Positions 36,090 to 48,268 of a stretch of DNA of 64,000 nt are shown here, in pieces. This stretch comes from Lithospermum erythrorhizon (Eukaryota; Streptophyta; Magnoliopsida; Boraginales; Boraginaceae), in assembly GCA_019722365.1 (NCBI GenBank), contig JADFUC010000879.1:124001-188000 (forward strand), read 5' to 3'. Below the pieces are notes generated by a model. It did not search any database, had not been told where the DNA came from, and saw only the letters and a program-made list of their open reading frames with translations. Every line of letters starts with the position of its first letter. Position 1 is the first letter of the stretch. Both the position numbers and the translations under genes were made by a program.

Positions 36090-37640
36090 AACAAACCTGG
36101 AACTTAACAATTAAATTCAAATACTTTGCTTCCAATTCAACTCCAACTTCTCTTTCCAAACAAAATTTTCATGGGTATGAAAAATCATTTATGAAGGATT
36201 TAAAAATGTTCAAACCTCTATCTACTGGACTCCCCATTCAGGACTCAATATTAACTTTGAGAAGATAATTGGCTTCCTCTTCCTACACATACAACACTCA
36301 AACAAAACCTTCTTTTCTACCCCAATCCATCCCTACATCATTTGCTTTTGATACATGACCTCACAGTCAGTGGTCTTTCTTGGAATCTTCCTTTACTCAA
36401 CTTTCTTTTTCCTCCATCAATAACAAATTCAATCAAAACTCTTAAATTAAACATCTCTCATGATACTCTACTTTGAAAACCAAATCAGAAACTTATTCCA
36501 GCCACAATTAAATCGATTTATACTTATCTTTTTCAGAAACATCAAAAATATATTCAAAAGCCAAAAAACTACTCATTTCTTCCAAAACATATTTGGAAAA
36601 ATCTTTGGAAACTCCGAGTCCCACATAAAATCAAAATTTTTGTATGGAAATTACTTTTAAATAGACTTCCTACATTGGTTAACATCTCTTCCAAAACAAA
36701 ACAAACCATTTTAAAAAACTGTGTCTTTTGTGGAATGACCAAGAAATGATTGATCATCTCTTTCTTTCATGCCCTCTTATTTCATCTCTTTGGACTTCCT
36801 TCTACTCCTTTAACTTTAAATCACAAAACACAAATATCATCAAAATCAACCGATACTTGAAACGGTTGGAAAACTTACGCTTTACTACAACCATCATCAT
36901 TTTTCTAGTTAGTAACCTCTGGTCTATCTGGATCAGTCGAAACAATCAAATTTTAATAATTAATCTTCTTCACTGACAACTTCTGAAGGTCTGAAACTTT
37001 AATGTTTTTCTTAAAATGGAGAAAACCACTGACCTTCAAAATCAAATATTTACAATAAACCCACAGCTTGCTAAAATTTACTTACCTTTTTTAACTGACA
37101 TCATCCTTGAATAATAAACTCCTCACTTTTATCATATATATCTCTTATCTAATATACATATCCGATGTTTTTAACTATAATATTTCATTCTTTTGCCAGC
37201 CAAATAAATATACCGCTTCTTACAACCACACGTACACATGACGTATATTCCTGAGTTACTTGACATATACGTGGCAATAATAATTTAGCATCTTCTACTA
37301 AAACTACTACTTACTATAATTTTTGCATTGGATGCTCTCTTTATCACGGGTTATCTACAGCTCACATTCCTAACCCAGATACAAAATATGGGAGCTTGTA
37401 ACAACTTTTTTTGAAACAAATAAAAGGAGGAGCAATATTTTGTTTCAACTACGTTTGCTCTTAGTTTTGTTGGAAAAGATCTGATTGCCAAAACTAGATC
37501 GATTTTCTTCTCACAACTTATCTGTTTGTTTTGCTTTCTACTTTATCATGTTAAATATTACTTGTAATTGTTTTGTGTTACACGCTTTAATAATATATAT
37601 TAATAAAAGTAATTATCAAAAAAAAAAACAAACAAACCTG
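36090..37640 (+). mobile_element. 5'-truncated LINE with perfect target-site duplication
   Basis: The 10-bp word AACAAACCTG occurs at 36090-36099 and again at 37631-37640. It brackets a body of about 1.53 kb that ends in an A-tail (AAAAAAAAACA) preceded by AATAAAAGTAATTATC, a typical plant LINE 3' end. This is the classic product of target-primed reverse transcription with 5' truncation. Confidence 0.8.
36100..37000 (+). pseudogene. C-terminal LINE ORF2 fragment (zinc-binding domain)
   Basis: The translated fragments are the end of a LINE ORF2, which carries a zinc-binding reverse transcriptase C-terminal domain (zf-RVT). At about 36586-36700 the sequence reads IWKNLWKLRVPHKIKIFVWKL in two overlapping stretches, then NRLPTL. 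It continues with CVFCGM...EMIDHLFLSCPLISSLW (36720-36805) and ends with LVSNLWSIWISRNN (36905-36946). The Cys-Cys-His-Cys pattern is intact here, unlike in the LINE at 19.85 kb. There are at least two frameshifts, and the endonuclease and most of the reverse transcriptase are absent because of the 5' truncation. Confidence 0.75.
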
Positions 37641-37670
37641 AGATTGCATGTCTAGTTATGTGTATTATTA

Positions 37671-37865
37671 TTATGGAATTTTCTAACTTGTGCCCTAAGG
37701 GCACAAGATAATGTATATAAATGCACAACTTAAGAATTTAATTTGTTTCAAAGAAAATATATTATTATGATTTTATTTAATGTTTCCCTTTTTTACAGCA
37801 TTTTCATTCTTGTTTTTCATTATGCAACCAAATCAACACTATATTAATCATCTTTTTTTCAAATC
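37671..37865 (+). repeat. hairpin-bearing short repeat, copy 1
   Basis: GGAATTTTCTAA is followed by a perfect 9-bp hairpin at 37687-37707 (arms CTTGTGCCC and GGGCACAAG, loop TAA). About 150 bp of AT-rich sequence then matches the reverse complement of 46600-46805: GATAATGTATATAAAT, TTAATTTGTTTCAAAGA, ATTATGATTTTATTTAAT, AGCATTTTCATTC. No terminal inverted repeat is visible, so the class is unresolved. Confidence 0.6.
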
Positions 37866-40193
37866 GATACCGTAATTCAGAAGCCATGAATGTGGCTTGG
37901 CTATATTGCCAAACCCGATTACCAATATATAATAACTTGTTTTTGGTTCTAAAAGATATTTTGTATGTTTTATAGAGGGAAAGTAGAATAAGTGTGATTT
38001 TATTTTTTCTTGATTGAAGGAATTTCCTTTTTAGTCAAGCGATATGATTGCCTTAACTTAACTAAAACATTGTGTTCAAACAACTAAAACATACAAACGA
38101 CAATATAGTTGTTAAATAACTAAAACATTACATGTCCGAAATAAGGGCTAGGACAGCCCAACTTGGTGGACTAAGAGCATTCACTTCTTGTACACTATTA
38201 GGCTAATTGTTTATCTCTGCTTCCAGCCATAATGGAATCGGCCTCATAAATTTTTGTCAAGTGAAGAATATCCTGAACTATGGCTTCCAACTCACAGACA
38301 CCATTCTTATACGTGGGAATATCCAGGAGCATTTAGATACTTTTAAATTCCACTGTGATGACAATTGATGTTTTAACTTAATTATAGGGGAAAAATACAA
38401 GGCGCAAAGCTTCCATGATTGCTGGAGAGTCATCGAGGCAGTACTTTGGATGTGCCATCAAAGTCCCTCTGAGCAACTTCACTTCCAAGCTCTATTTGAC
38501 TCTTTTATGACATCCGCATCACAATTTATTTTTTACAAAGTGCACTTGGTTGTGGTTCAAAGATTCATCAACATGTACTCTTTTTGGCCGTTCCGCAGTC
38601 GGCTACATAATTGGAGGATTTACATTGCGTCCACACACCATAGTCTTCCCCTGGTTGAGCGTGTTTAGACTATATGCAATCCCTAAGAGGGAGTGGTCAG
38701 ATAAAGGTGTCTTGAATTTTTTCGGGTGCACCCCCAGGGTTAAGTGGGAATAGGATTCTCATGAGGTTGGCAGTTAATGCTTTAATAAACTGTGCCAGCT
38801 TACAAACCTTATAACAATTCACACAATTATACAAATTACATACACAATCAACCTATAATCCAATTTCTAGAAATAACAATGAAATATAATTGACCAATAA
38901 GTAAATAGTTTGGGTTAGGAAAGAATACACAAAGATATAACGAGGTTTTTGGCAAACTTAATCTTGCGTTTTCTGACTTCGGGATTTGGAAAAATAACCT
39001 ATTATATTATTTGGGGTTCACCCACTCTTGGCGTGAAACAAATAACTTACAATACACCTCTAGCACTCCCACTGGTGACACCTAGATTACGCCTCAGACA
39101 ATCACTAGAGAACTCCTCGAGCAACCTGGGATGACGTTCCAGGTCAGCATAACCTAAAACCTTCTAGTACACCTAGAAATACTTCTTTACAACTAATTGA
39201 CCCTTTCTAAAGGAAATAACTCTTTGTATGATGAATCCCTAAATGGATGAATAAAAGGAGTTGGAGAACAAATCTCAAAAACTCTATTGAGAATCCCTCG
39301 CAAAATAATTGAACAAGTATGATTAGAGAGATTGACTTTGCTTTGGAACAAATGAGAATTGATGAAATTGGTTGCAAAGTTGGATTTTGAAGAGTGATGA
39401 AATGCTTTTATAAGTGTCCAAAAAAACCACACCGTGAAATCCACAATCGGATCCTGTATCGGCTCCTGAGGGGGAGCCGTTGTTTAAAATGGTTTATAAA
39501 ATGCAAAACAATCGGCCTCACAGAAGGAACCCGAGGTGGGAGGCAATTAATTTCGCTGGGTCCTAGATAGCAATGGCTCCAGTGATTTCGAACGATTTTG
39601 CAGGTTTGTATTGCAATATTTTCTAGCTTGATCCTCTAACTTTGATCTTATTCGCAATCGATCATAAGATGACACCAAGGGTAATTTTGCTTCGATTTAT
39701 TTAGAAGTTCATCGGGATCAATCAAGAACAAGTTTATACAAATGATTGAGAGAGAAATCAGAACTCACAATTTAAATAAGCTTAATCATTTAAAATATCT
39801 CTCAAATCAATCTAAGATATTAATGAAATTCATTACCAAGCATGTATGAGACATCCATCATAAAGGGCATGGCCATGTAGTCTTGTAGAAGTCACTTAAA
39901 TAGCAATACTTAATTGTAATTTGTTATTATCAAAATAAAGATTAGTGACTCATGGGTCAAGAGGGCACTTACTGTTGGATTATGGTAAATGCCACCAATG
40001 ACTGTTGTTGGTCTTCAAAACATGGTAGTTATATTAGCTAAATGCTTTCAATATGATACATCGGAGTTTTTTGCATGTTAGAGCGACTTTTCCAAAGATA
40101 AATGAATCGATTAAATTATTTAATTTAACGGTGGGGAATTCACAAACACTAAGGGAATAATAAAATTAAACAATTGGCAAAAGAAACTTTCGA
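37866..40193. other. unclassified, partly LTR-like stretch
   Basis: No gene is supported. 38880-39450 has text reminiscent of copia LTRs read in reverse (GATATAACGAGGTTTTTGGC, CACCCACTCTTGGCGTG), but I found no partner copy. Open frames at 38450-38753 show no domain I know. Confidence 0.35.
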
Positions 40194-41103
40194 TAATTGG
40201 ATATAAACAGAATATTAGAGCATTGTGAATCAAAAATTTGCGCCACCGTTTATTATTAATCGATAGAGCTTATTGCAAAGATGAGATCAAACCATAAAGT
40301 TTAAAAAATAGTGTTGTACCACATTGGATGAGAAGTCTTCAGGAGAGTCACACTTTATAAGTAAGACTCAATAGCCTTAGTAATGCTGGTAACTTCACCT
40401 TTAAAAACATGCAGCGCCAGGCGGGGGTGTAATCAAGGGTAAATGAGGCCGGAAATTGTGAAGTGATTGCGTGTATGCGACATGCGGATGCAGTCTGGAG
40501 TTCGAAAGGGGCTCGTGCGGTAGCTTTTGCTTCAGTCGGGATTCAGGTTTTGCACATTTCAAACTTGAAATCAGAATTTGATTTGGCATTCAAATCAAAT
40601 GGCGGAGTTACATACATTTTTATTTGCTTTCATTAAGGGTGTTTAGTGCACCTTAATACAAAAAAACGTTTGTTTAACTGACCTCTACTTATCCACGGAT
40701 TATCCATTAAATGAGAACACAAGAAATCAAAAAACCTGACTTGAGTTCACAAATCCGGCTCAGTCTCTCTACTTTGGGTTTTTTGTTCAGTGATACTCGA
40801 GCTTCGTAGAGGCGGGTTCGTCGATCGGTTCATGAGTCTTGGTGGGGAGCCGTGAGGTGGTTTATCTGGGAGGCGTGCGTCTGCAATGATGGCAGCACCG
40901 ACGGAGAGAGAGGTCGAATACGTTTTAAGGAAGCGTTAATAGCGTGACTCTATCTGGTTTCGTTTGATTTATAATTGTTTACCCTGTTACAATACGTTTG
41001 TGTAACTTTCGTATGGGGTTTTGTATTAATTTTAATTTCGCAAAGTTTTGTTTCAATATGGTTCCAAAATTTTTTCTAAATGGGTTTCCCTATAAACTTC
41101 CAA
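40194..41103 (+). repeat. 5' LTR of the plus-strand copia element
   Basis: It aligns with 45658-46521. Shared words are GTGTTGTACCACATTGGATG, GAGAGTCACACTTTATAA, GGAAATTGTGAAG, GTGCACCTTAATACAAAAAA (TTGCACC in the partner), ACCTCTACTTATCC, GTGAGGTGGTTTATC and GTTTGTGTAACTTTCGTAT. The 3' end is approximate. Confidence 0.7.
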
Positions 41104-41715
41104 GCAGTAATTACATTCGAGACTCACACAACCTTTCTTGTGGAATCCAATGTTAATACATCTATGGTGGATCACGCAGTGATGGTAAAGCCCCTCGGTT
41201 AATGGAGTGGGGTTTTTGGATGGTGGTGTTGATTGTCAAAGCTGTTCGTTTGTCGGGGAATTAACTTCGCTCCTATTCTGTCTTTGTTTACTGCTTGGTT
41301 GTTCATTGTTGTTGTTACCTCATTTGGTGGTAGTTCGAAATTGTTCCACCACGACTTTTACTATGATTACATTGTCATCGACCCACTGAAATGTTCTGTG
41401 ATGCGAGAAAAATGATCAACGTAAGCCACGGTTTCGGACGAGAATTTCAAAGGTGGAGAGAACAAGTGATGTTATATCTAAAGCTGACCTTGAATTTTAC
41501 AACGCTTCTTGGTTGAGAACCTCCTACAGTTCAAAGATAGTGGTGTTTGGAGTTTGGTACTCACAGGACACTCAGGTATTTGAGTCATAGGTGTATCTAT
41601 TGACTTTATTTGTCGAATGATTTGTATAGCGTATATAAAACATACGCTTCTACAAAGGGAGTGTTAAGGGCCTTGAGTTCAGTATAAGACTCAGGGCCTC
41701 GGGTTCAGAAATGTA

Positions 41716-44700
41716 TTGTGGGTAAATTTCTAGAGTATAAAATGGTAGATGGAAAATTGGTGGATGACCAGTTCCGAGAACTTGAAGTTGTCTTCCACGA
41801 GCTTCAAGTTGAAGGAATGAGTGAGCGAAATGTTTCAAGGTTCATCTTGGTTAGACTAAAGGGAATTATACGAGCCTGTGAAAGGATATGAACATGTTCT
41901 GCGATTATCGGTTAAGCGAGAGGAATTGAAGCGATAGGAAGGCTAGGATTGTATTTGTTTATGACTCCTCTGGGGGAGTCTAAGGTGAATGTTTATTGAT
42001 TTGGGTCTTAGAAATTCCTGGGGAAAAAGAAGAATGATTTGCACCTAAGGAAGCGATTTCCAAGAAAAGTGGTTCGGCTTCTCGAGGAATTCATATGAGG
42101 CTTTTGATAGGGTATTACTTGCAATTGTAACAAGCGTGGTCATAAGTCAGCAGTGTAAAGCGGCCAAGAAGAGTAACAATGGGAAAAAAGATGGCGAATG
42201 TGGTCACCAAAGAATCGGAGCCAGAGATCAACTTGTCGGTTGTGATTTCACGGGAATTGAACTTTGGCCAGGCCTGAACCAGCGGAGGGTGGATCGATAC
42301 CGGTGCTTACTACGCATGTTTGTTCGGTCAAGATCCCTTTGCTACTTTCAAGCCACTTGCGAATGGTGAGAAGATGTACATGGTGAATAATGCAACCTCA
42401 ACGGCTTGAGGAGGAATGAGCTGTGGTCTTTGAGAATGACTTGAGAAGGAAGTCACCGGAATTAGGGAAAATCAATTTACCATCCATGTCAGGAACTTGG
42501 GAAGAAACTTGTGTATGCGGTTTTACTTAGCAAACATGGTTTTAAACTTGTAATTGAGTCGATAAAGTTGTACTTTCTAAATTCGGGTATGTTTATTGGA
42601 AAGGCTATGTGTTAAATGCCCTTTTCCAAAATGAATGTAATAGTTACAAATAAGATGAATAAAAATAATATTGCCTATGTTTATAAGTACTCTAATTTAT
42701 GGCATAGTAGGTTGGGACATATGAACTTTAATACTTTGCGAAGAATAGTCAGATATGCCTATTGAATTTTATATTAAAATTACAAGTGGCTTGTGTGTTG
42801 AAAGCAAAATCTCTGAGGCTTGGCTTATTTCTAACCGTGGTTAGAAATAACAAAGCCTCTCAATCTTGTTCCGTGGCGTACAATGATATGAGCCAGTTCA
42901 ATGCAAAATTAAGAAATGAGTACTTTATCACTTTGATGATAATTCTGAGAATTTTTGCTATGTAATACTTGATGAAAAGTAAAATGAGGCAATTGATAGA
43001 TTTGCATTTTATAAAAGAAAGTTGAAGAAATCAACTTGAGGAAGAAAAGATAAAAATGATAAGTCTAATAAATTGGTTAGAAATGTCTTAAATACTCCAC
43101 CCAATTTTAAGTGTTAATTTTGTTAAAATGAATTGTTTATTTCACGAAGTAACCCGCCATATTCTCCTCAATCGAATGGGATTACCGAGAAAAAATCGAT
43201 TATTAAAGAGATGATGAATGCCTTGTTGACAAGTTCGGGCTTACCTCGAGGCATATGGGAGGCAATCTAACTACACTCTTGAACTAAAATTCCTCGTAAA
43301 GATGGGGATAACCATTTTGAATTGTTCAAAGGCTGAGAGGCATCCAACCTCTGAACATCTTGAGTGTGGGGTGTTTGGCGAAGGTCATGTTACTCCTCCT
43401 AGCCGGTGACTATTGGTCGTAAAAAAGCGGTTGATACAATTTTATTGAGATATGCTCTAATAATGTGCATATCGGTTTCTTGTTCATAAGAGTGACAATT
43501 CAGGGTGAACAAGAATACAATATTCTCACGGAAGGAATAACCGCGTTCTTCGAACATAAGCTTAGAACCGGGAAATCCAACCAAGGGTGCCGACATCTAA
43601 GGGCATGTAAGACACGAGGGTAGTGTTGATCACGAGACTATGGATAGTCAGGTAAGAAATTGAGGGGAGAAAGAACCTCGGCGTGAAAATAAAGGGCACG
43701 TGTCGAGAAGTCTTTTTAGTTCGATTTTTTGTAGCATTATATGCTTGAGAGTGAACTAAGACTTACCAAAGAGGCTGTCAGTTGGCCCGATAGTCCGCTT
43801 TGGAAGAAGCTATCTGAAGTGAAAGGCGATGGGGCGATAGATAAGTACAAAAGGAGACTAGTCATTTGTGGGAATAGACAAAAAGAAAGACTAAAATATT
43901 TTGATACTTATTTTCAAAGGTGAAACCAAGTATTAAACATCCGTTGGGATTAATCTTAATTCTTAAAATAGAATTTAGGATAATACGTCAAATGGACAAA
44001 AAGCGACTTTCTTAAATGGAGAATTAGATGAAGAAATTTACATGGAACAACTTTGAGGTTTTATGATTCAGGATAAAAGAAAGGAAAACATCTTAAACTT
44101 TATCAAATATTTGTATGGGTTAAAACAAGCGTCGAGCGATGGCACGAAGTTTGACAGAATATTGCTTTCGGTGGATTTAAAATCAATGAGTGTATGAAGT
44201 GTGTTTATGTAAAAATCCACTAGAAGGGATATGTAATTCTACGCTTGGCCATGTGGATAAATGCTCATTGTTGAGTAGCAATCAAAGATGATTGATCCAC
44301 CAAAGATATGTTGAACTCAAGTTTGACATGAAGGACATGGAGACGAGAAGATCTATTTGAGAGTCAGTAATTTAAGCTTGAGAACTCCCGGTCTGGTGTT
44401 AACCCAATCACACTATGTCGATAAGATTCTTGGGAAATTTTTCCAAGATGATTTGGGAGAATATCGACTCGATGATGATCATCGATGCCTCCGAAGAATA
44501 AAGGGAAAAGTGTGTCTCAACTTGAGTATTCTCGAGTTATTGGAGATTTCATTAATACTGAGTGAGTTATGCTGGGCTTGGGATCATAGAAACATTAATT
44601 AACCAGAATTGAGTAGGTATGAGTAATCCGAGGTAGCGATCATTTGGGAAGCTATAGTACGAGTACTTAAGTACTTGAGCACATTACACTTGGGATTACG

Positions 44701-45000
44701 GGTTTACTGATACTCTGGCGTTATCATTTGGCCTTGAGGGGTACACTGATGCAAATTGGATCTCATATAGTGGTGATTCAATGGCTACAAGTGGATATGT
44801 ATTCACTTTAGGCGGTGCAAGCTATTATGCATTGGAAGTCCTCAAAACAAAAGTTAATTTCGGATCCATGATGGGTTTATTGCCTTAGACAAGTGTAGGG
44901 AAGAAGCCGGTCGTTTAAGACAATTTCTTGAGGATATTAGAGATTAGAAAACATTGCCTCAAATTTGCATATATTGTGACAATAAAATTACCGGTGGGAG
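41716..45000 (+). pseudogene. copia gag-pol polyprotein, multiply frameshifted
   Basis: Domains in order: gag (YKMVDGKLVDDQFRELEV, about 41735-41790); a zinc knuckle remnant TCNCNKRGHKSAV then stop (42119-42157), with one residue lost between the first two cysteines; a protease site WIDTGAYYAC (from 42290) with the DTGA triad region kept; the GAG-pre-integrase motif LWHSRLGHMNFNTLRRIV (about 42695-42750); integrase SPQSNGITEKKSIIKEMM (about 43165-43220); reverse transcriptase IDKYKRRLVICGNRQKE...YFDTYF (43835-43917), LDEEIYMEQ (about 44027) and YLYGLKQA (about 44110); RNase H GYTDANW and [12 protein letters not shown] (about 44735-44830). Stops and frameshifts separate the pieces. These are relics, not a working gene. 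Confidence 0.8.
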
Positions 45001-45657
45001 GGCTTTGTGACCAACATATAAGCCAATTTGAAGTCAGAGGCAGCGTTCGTCAGCGACCTTAATGCCATTAAGAGAATTACTCTCAGGCTGGAGTTATCAC
45101 TGTAGATCAAGGATAACTTCGCTGAGTTCAATGATCGAGGGGTTAAAGAAAGAACTAGTTGAGAATTCCGCCGAGAATGAATGAGATTGAAAACCCTTGA
45201 GAAAAAATATGAATGGTGACAACCTACCTTGTTGATTGGAGATCCCAAAATTCCAGGTTTCAAGGGACAAGCTGGCTCATGTGTATTAGTAGATTCTGTG
45301 GGGATTTCCCTACTGTTCCCTAAGATGAGAAAGCAGTGATACCCTTGGGGGGTAAGGTTAAGTTATGCTTTTAATGACTCTGCAGAATCACTAGGAAAGA
45401 ATTACATGGCCCAGGGGTTACTTTCCAGAAAGAATATGAAGAGTCCACCTCATGTGAGGCCTAAAGTAAAGGGCAGGCTTTTAAGAAGGAAAGAAATCGC
45501 ACCAGGGAGGGTGCATTTCTTGGCGACAACTACGGAGCAATTGCGTGTCAGGGGCATAGCAGGACCACGAGTAGTGAAACGTCTGAGTGGGATCGAGACA
45601 CATTGTGAGTAAGGTTAAGTTGCTTTTGTTTGAATACAAATTTTGATTCATGTGGGA

Positions 45658-46521
45658 TGTTGGATATAAAGAGAATAATTAAGAGCATTTGTGAATCCAA
45701 ATTTGCCTCTCGTTATTATTGTCCAGCCAAGGCTTGTGCAAAGATGGGATCAAACCGTAAAGTTTGAAAAATTGTGTTGTACCACATTGGATGAGAGTGT
45801 GGGAGAGTCACACTTTATAAATGCAGGCTCTGATAGCCGCCAATGTGTGATTGACTACTTATGCAAAAACATCTGGCGCGCCAGCGAGCGGAGGTGCAAA
45901 TCCGGGGTAAATGAGCTCGGAAATTGTGAAGCTAGTGCGTGGCTTAGACTGCGGACATGCAGTCACGATTCGAAAGGAGGGGCTCGTGCCGGCCAACTTT
46001 GCTTCAGTCGAGTTCATTTTGCACATTTCAAACTTAATCGGAAATTTGATTTGGCATTCGTCAAATGGCGTTATACGTTTTATTTGCTCGTTAGGGTGTT
46101 TATTGCACCTTAATACAAAAAAAAACGTTTTGCGCGACCTCTACTTATCCCTAAATTATATCTGACCAAAGACACAAGAAATCCAAGCGGCTTCTGAAAT
46201 CAGAAGCGGCTCCCGTCTCTTCCATTGATTTTTTGTTCAAGAGTGATACCAGATCGTCAGTGGGATTTAAGTGATCGGTTCATAGTGCTAGTGAAGCCAC
46301 GATCGTGAGGTGGTTTATCCTAGAAAGCGTCGTCTACGTAGATCGCAGCACCGAGGGAAGAGGTCGAATCGTTTTAAAGAGCGTTGTAGCGTGACTCCAT
46401 CGATTTTTCGTTTCGTTGTAATTGTTTTGTCTCATTTTTTATAATCGTTTGTGTAACTTTCGTATAGTTTATTTAATTGCAAAGTTTGTTGTATAGTTCC
46501 GTTTTTTCTATTAATTCCACA
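45658..46521 (+). repeat. 3' LTR of the plus-strand copia element
   Basis: It begins TGTTGGATAT at 45658 directly after a G-rich ATGTGGGA, a weak polypurine tract, and ends ATTCCACA at 46521 by comparison with the left LTR. The open frame at 45691-46113 lies wholly within this LTR and is not a gene. Confidence 0.75.
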
Positions 46522-46599
46522 CCCATTGTCATATTATATTGACCCGACTTAATCATAGAGGCCCTTGAGATACCATAAATCAATTAATAATTATCTTTT

Positions 46600-46805
46600 T
46601 GCCCCAATATGATTATTAATATAAAAAATTTGGTCAATATGCATATAATGAAAAGCAAAGAAGATGGAATGAAAATGCTAGAAAAAGGGAATATTAAATA
46701 AAATCATAATAATACATTATCTTTGAAACAAATTAAATGTTTAAATTGTGTATTTATATACATTATCTTGTGTCCTAAGGGCACGTTAGAAAATTCCTAT
46801 TATTA
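46600..46805 (-). repeat. hairpin-bearing short repeat, copy 2 (inverted)
   Basis: It is the reverse complement of the repeat at 37671-37865, with the hairpin eroded (GTGTCCTAAGGGCACG on the plus strand). It lies only about 80 bp beyond the end of the plus-strand copia element. Confidence 0.6.
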
Positions 46806-48011
46806 TTAACAACTAATTAATACAATCACTATTGACTTAATAACTTAGTGTTGGAGTTAGTTGCATAAAGAGTTCTTGGAGTTTGACAAAAAATCAAGAC
46901 TTAGTTCTGAAATTTGCATTAGTGCATTGGTAGTCCCTTAGAGTTTCGAAGCATGTGCGAGTAGTCGCTTTTCCCCATTACTTGTGTATGGAAATCGGGG
47001 ACCACTAGTGCGTCAATCTGAAACTTTAGAGACTATTTATGCAACTAGTTTATAATGAGGGACTATAAATTGCACTTATACAAGTCCCAGAGGTAGCTTT
47101 TGAGCTTTCAGTCGAGGACCATTTGTACATTCTCCTTAGCCCATTATCTAACAAGAACCTCCCTCCCTTTTTTTTTTTAATTTCGTTTTAAGCGAAAATT
47201 TGTTTGAAAATAGTTGTTGTTTAGCATAATAAAGGCTAATTTCTTGTTTGCCCTCCCGAACTATGCGTTTTATTTTCAATTTGATTCTACCGACTATGAT
47301 TCTTTGTCATCAGTCCTAAATTATTTTTCTTGTCTGTCTTGTCCCCTAAACTATTTTTCTGGTCTCAAATGACTCCTGAACCTCAATCTTTATATTTAAA
47401 CAAACATAAATTTATTACAAAATGTGAGTTAAAAAGATAGAATGTTGAGGGGACAAATTAAAGATAAAGCTCATAATTCATAAGTAAGATGAATTTAAGG
47501 CTTTTAAGCCATTATATTCTCCGCAACTTATTGGTGGAAAAAAAAAACAATGGTAATATTAGATATGGAACATATATAGGGATCGTGGAAAGAAGCTAAG
47601 TATATATTTATTAAGTTTTGAAATATATGATGTTTAGAAAAAAAAATTACTTTTTTATAATGCTTGATTGTTACAATTTTTAATATATTTTTTTAACTCA
47701 ATATAATTTTTATATTTTTTAATATAAAAGCTTTTTTATAGATAAAACTGTCGATTATTTTAATCTAAATATTATTATATTTTTTACGCTTGAGAGAAAT
47801 TATGAAATTTGGCAGCTTCTAGTCATCACAATTGTTCAATAGAAGGAGTCTTAAATTAGCAACAAAATTAGGGAACCCACATGGCTTAAAATGCAACTGT
47901 CTTATATCCAAAACATATCTTAGCTGGATGGAAGCTGTTTTTTTTCTTTATTTGATGTGCTATTTAATGAGGTGTTTTAACAATCATTTTAATTTATCCA
48001 TTTCATCAAAG
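46806..48011. other. gene-free stretch with Mutator/MITE-like phrases
   Basis: 46870-47130 (AGTCCCTTAGAGTTTCGAAG, GAGGGACTATAAATTG) and 47235-47400 (GTCCCCTAAACTATTTTTC) resemble the low-information spacer text of plant Mutator-type MITEs. I could not establish terminal inverted repeats, and no gene is supported. Confidence 0.35.
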
Positions 48012-48268
48012 TACTGCCTCCTTCTCTAAATCTAATTTTCATTTTGATTTTTTATATTATTTTATAATTAAATTTTGATAGTAAATATTTTTATTTATGT
48101 TTTATAATAATTGCCAAGAAAATATATGATAAAAATATATTTGAGTGCTCTTTTTATTCTTATAATTTAAACTGAAGATATTATCTGAGAATAAATAAAA
48201 TATTTGAGTCAATTGACTTATTTCGAATAAAATTAAAATGGAGATTAGATTTAGGGACGGAAGAAGTA
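48012..48268. mobile_element. Stowaway-type MITE
   Basis: The left end reads TACTGCCTCCTTCTCTAAAT and the right end, reverse-complemented, reads TACTTCTTCCGTCCCTAAAT. Similarity continues for about 35 bp (TCTAATTTTCATTTT and TCTAATCTCCATTTT). The ends carry TA, the usual Tc1/mariner target dinucleotide, and the length of 257 bp fits the Stowaway family. Confidence 0.75.

Larger units (their letters stand above)
40194..46521 (+). mobile_element. complete but dead Ty1/copia retrotransposon, plus strand
   Basis: The left LTR (40194 to about 41103) and the right LTR (45658-46521) are clearly related. Between them gag, zinc knuckle, protease, integrase, reverse transcriptase and RNase H remnants appear in copia order. 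The right LTR begins TGTTGGATATAAAGAG, while the left copy begins with the eroded form TAATTGGATATAAACAG. No convincing primer-binding site or target duplication is visible. Divergence between the LTRs is high, with many indels. Confidence 0.8.

Noticed and set aside
45691..46165. 140-codon frame as a gene
   Set aside because: It lies entirely inside the right LTR of the plus-strand copia element and has a decayed counterpart in the left LTR.
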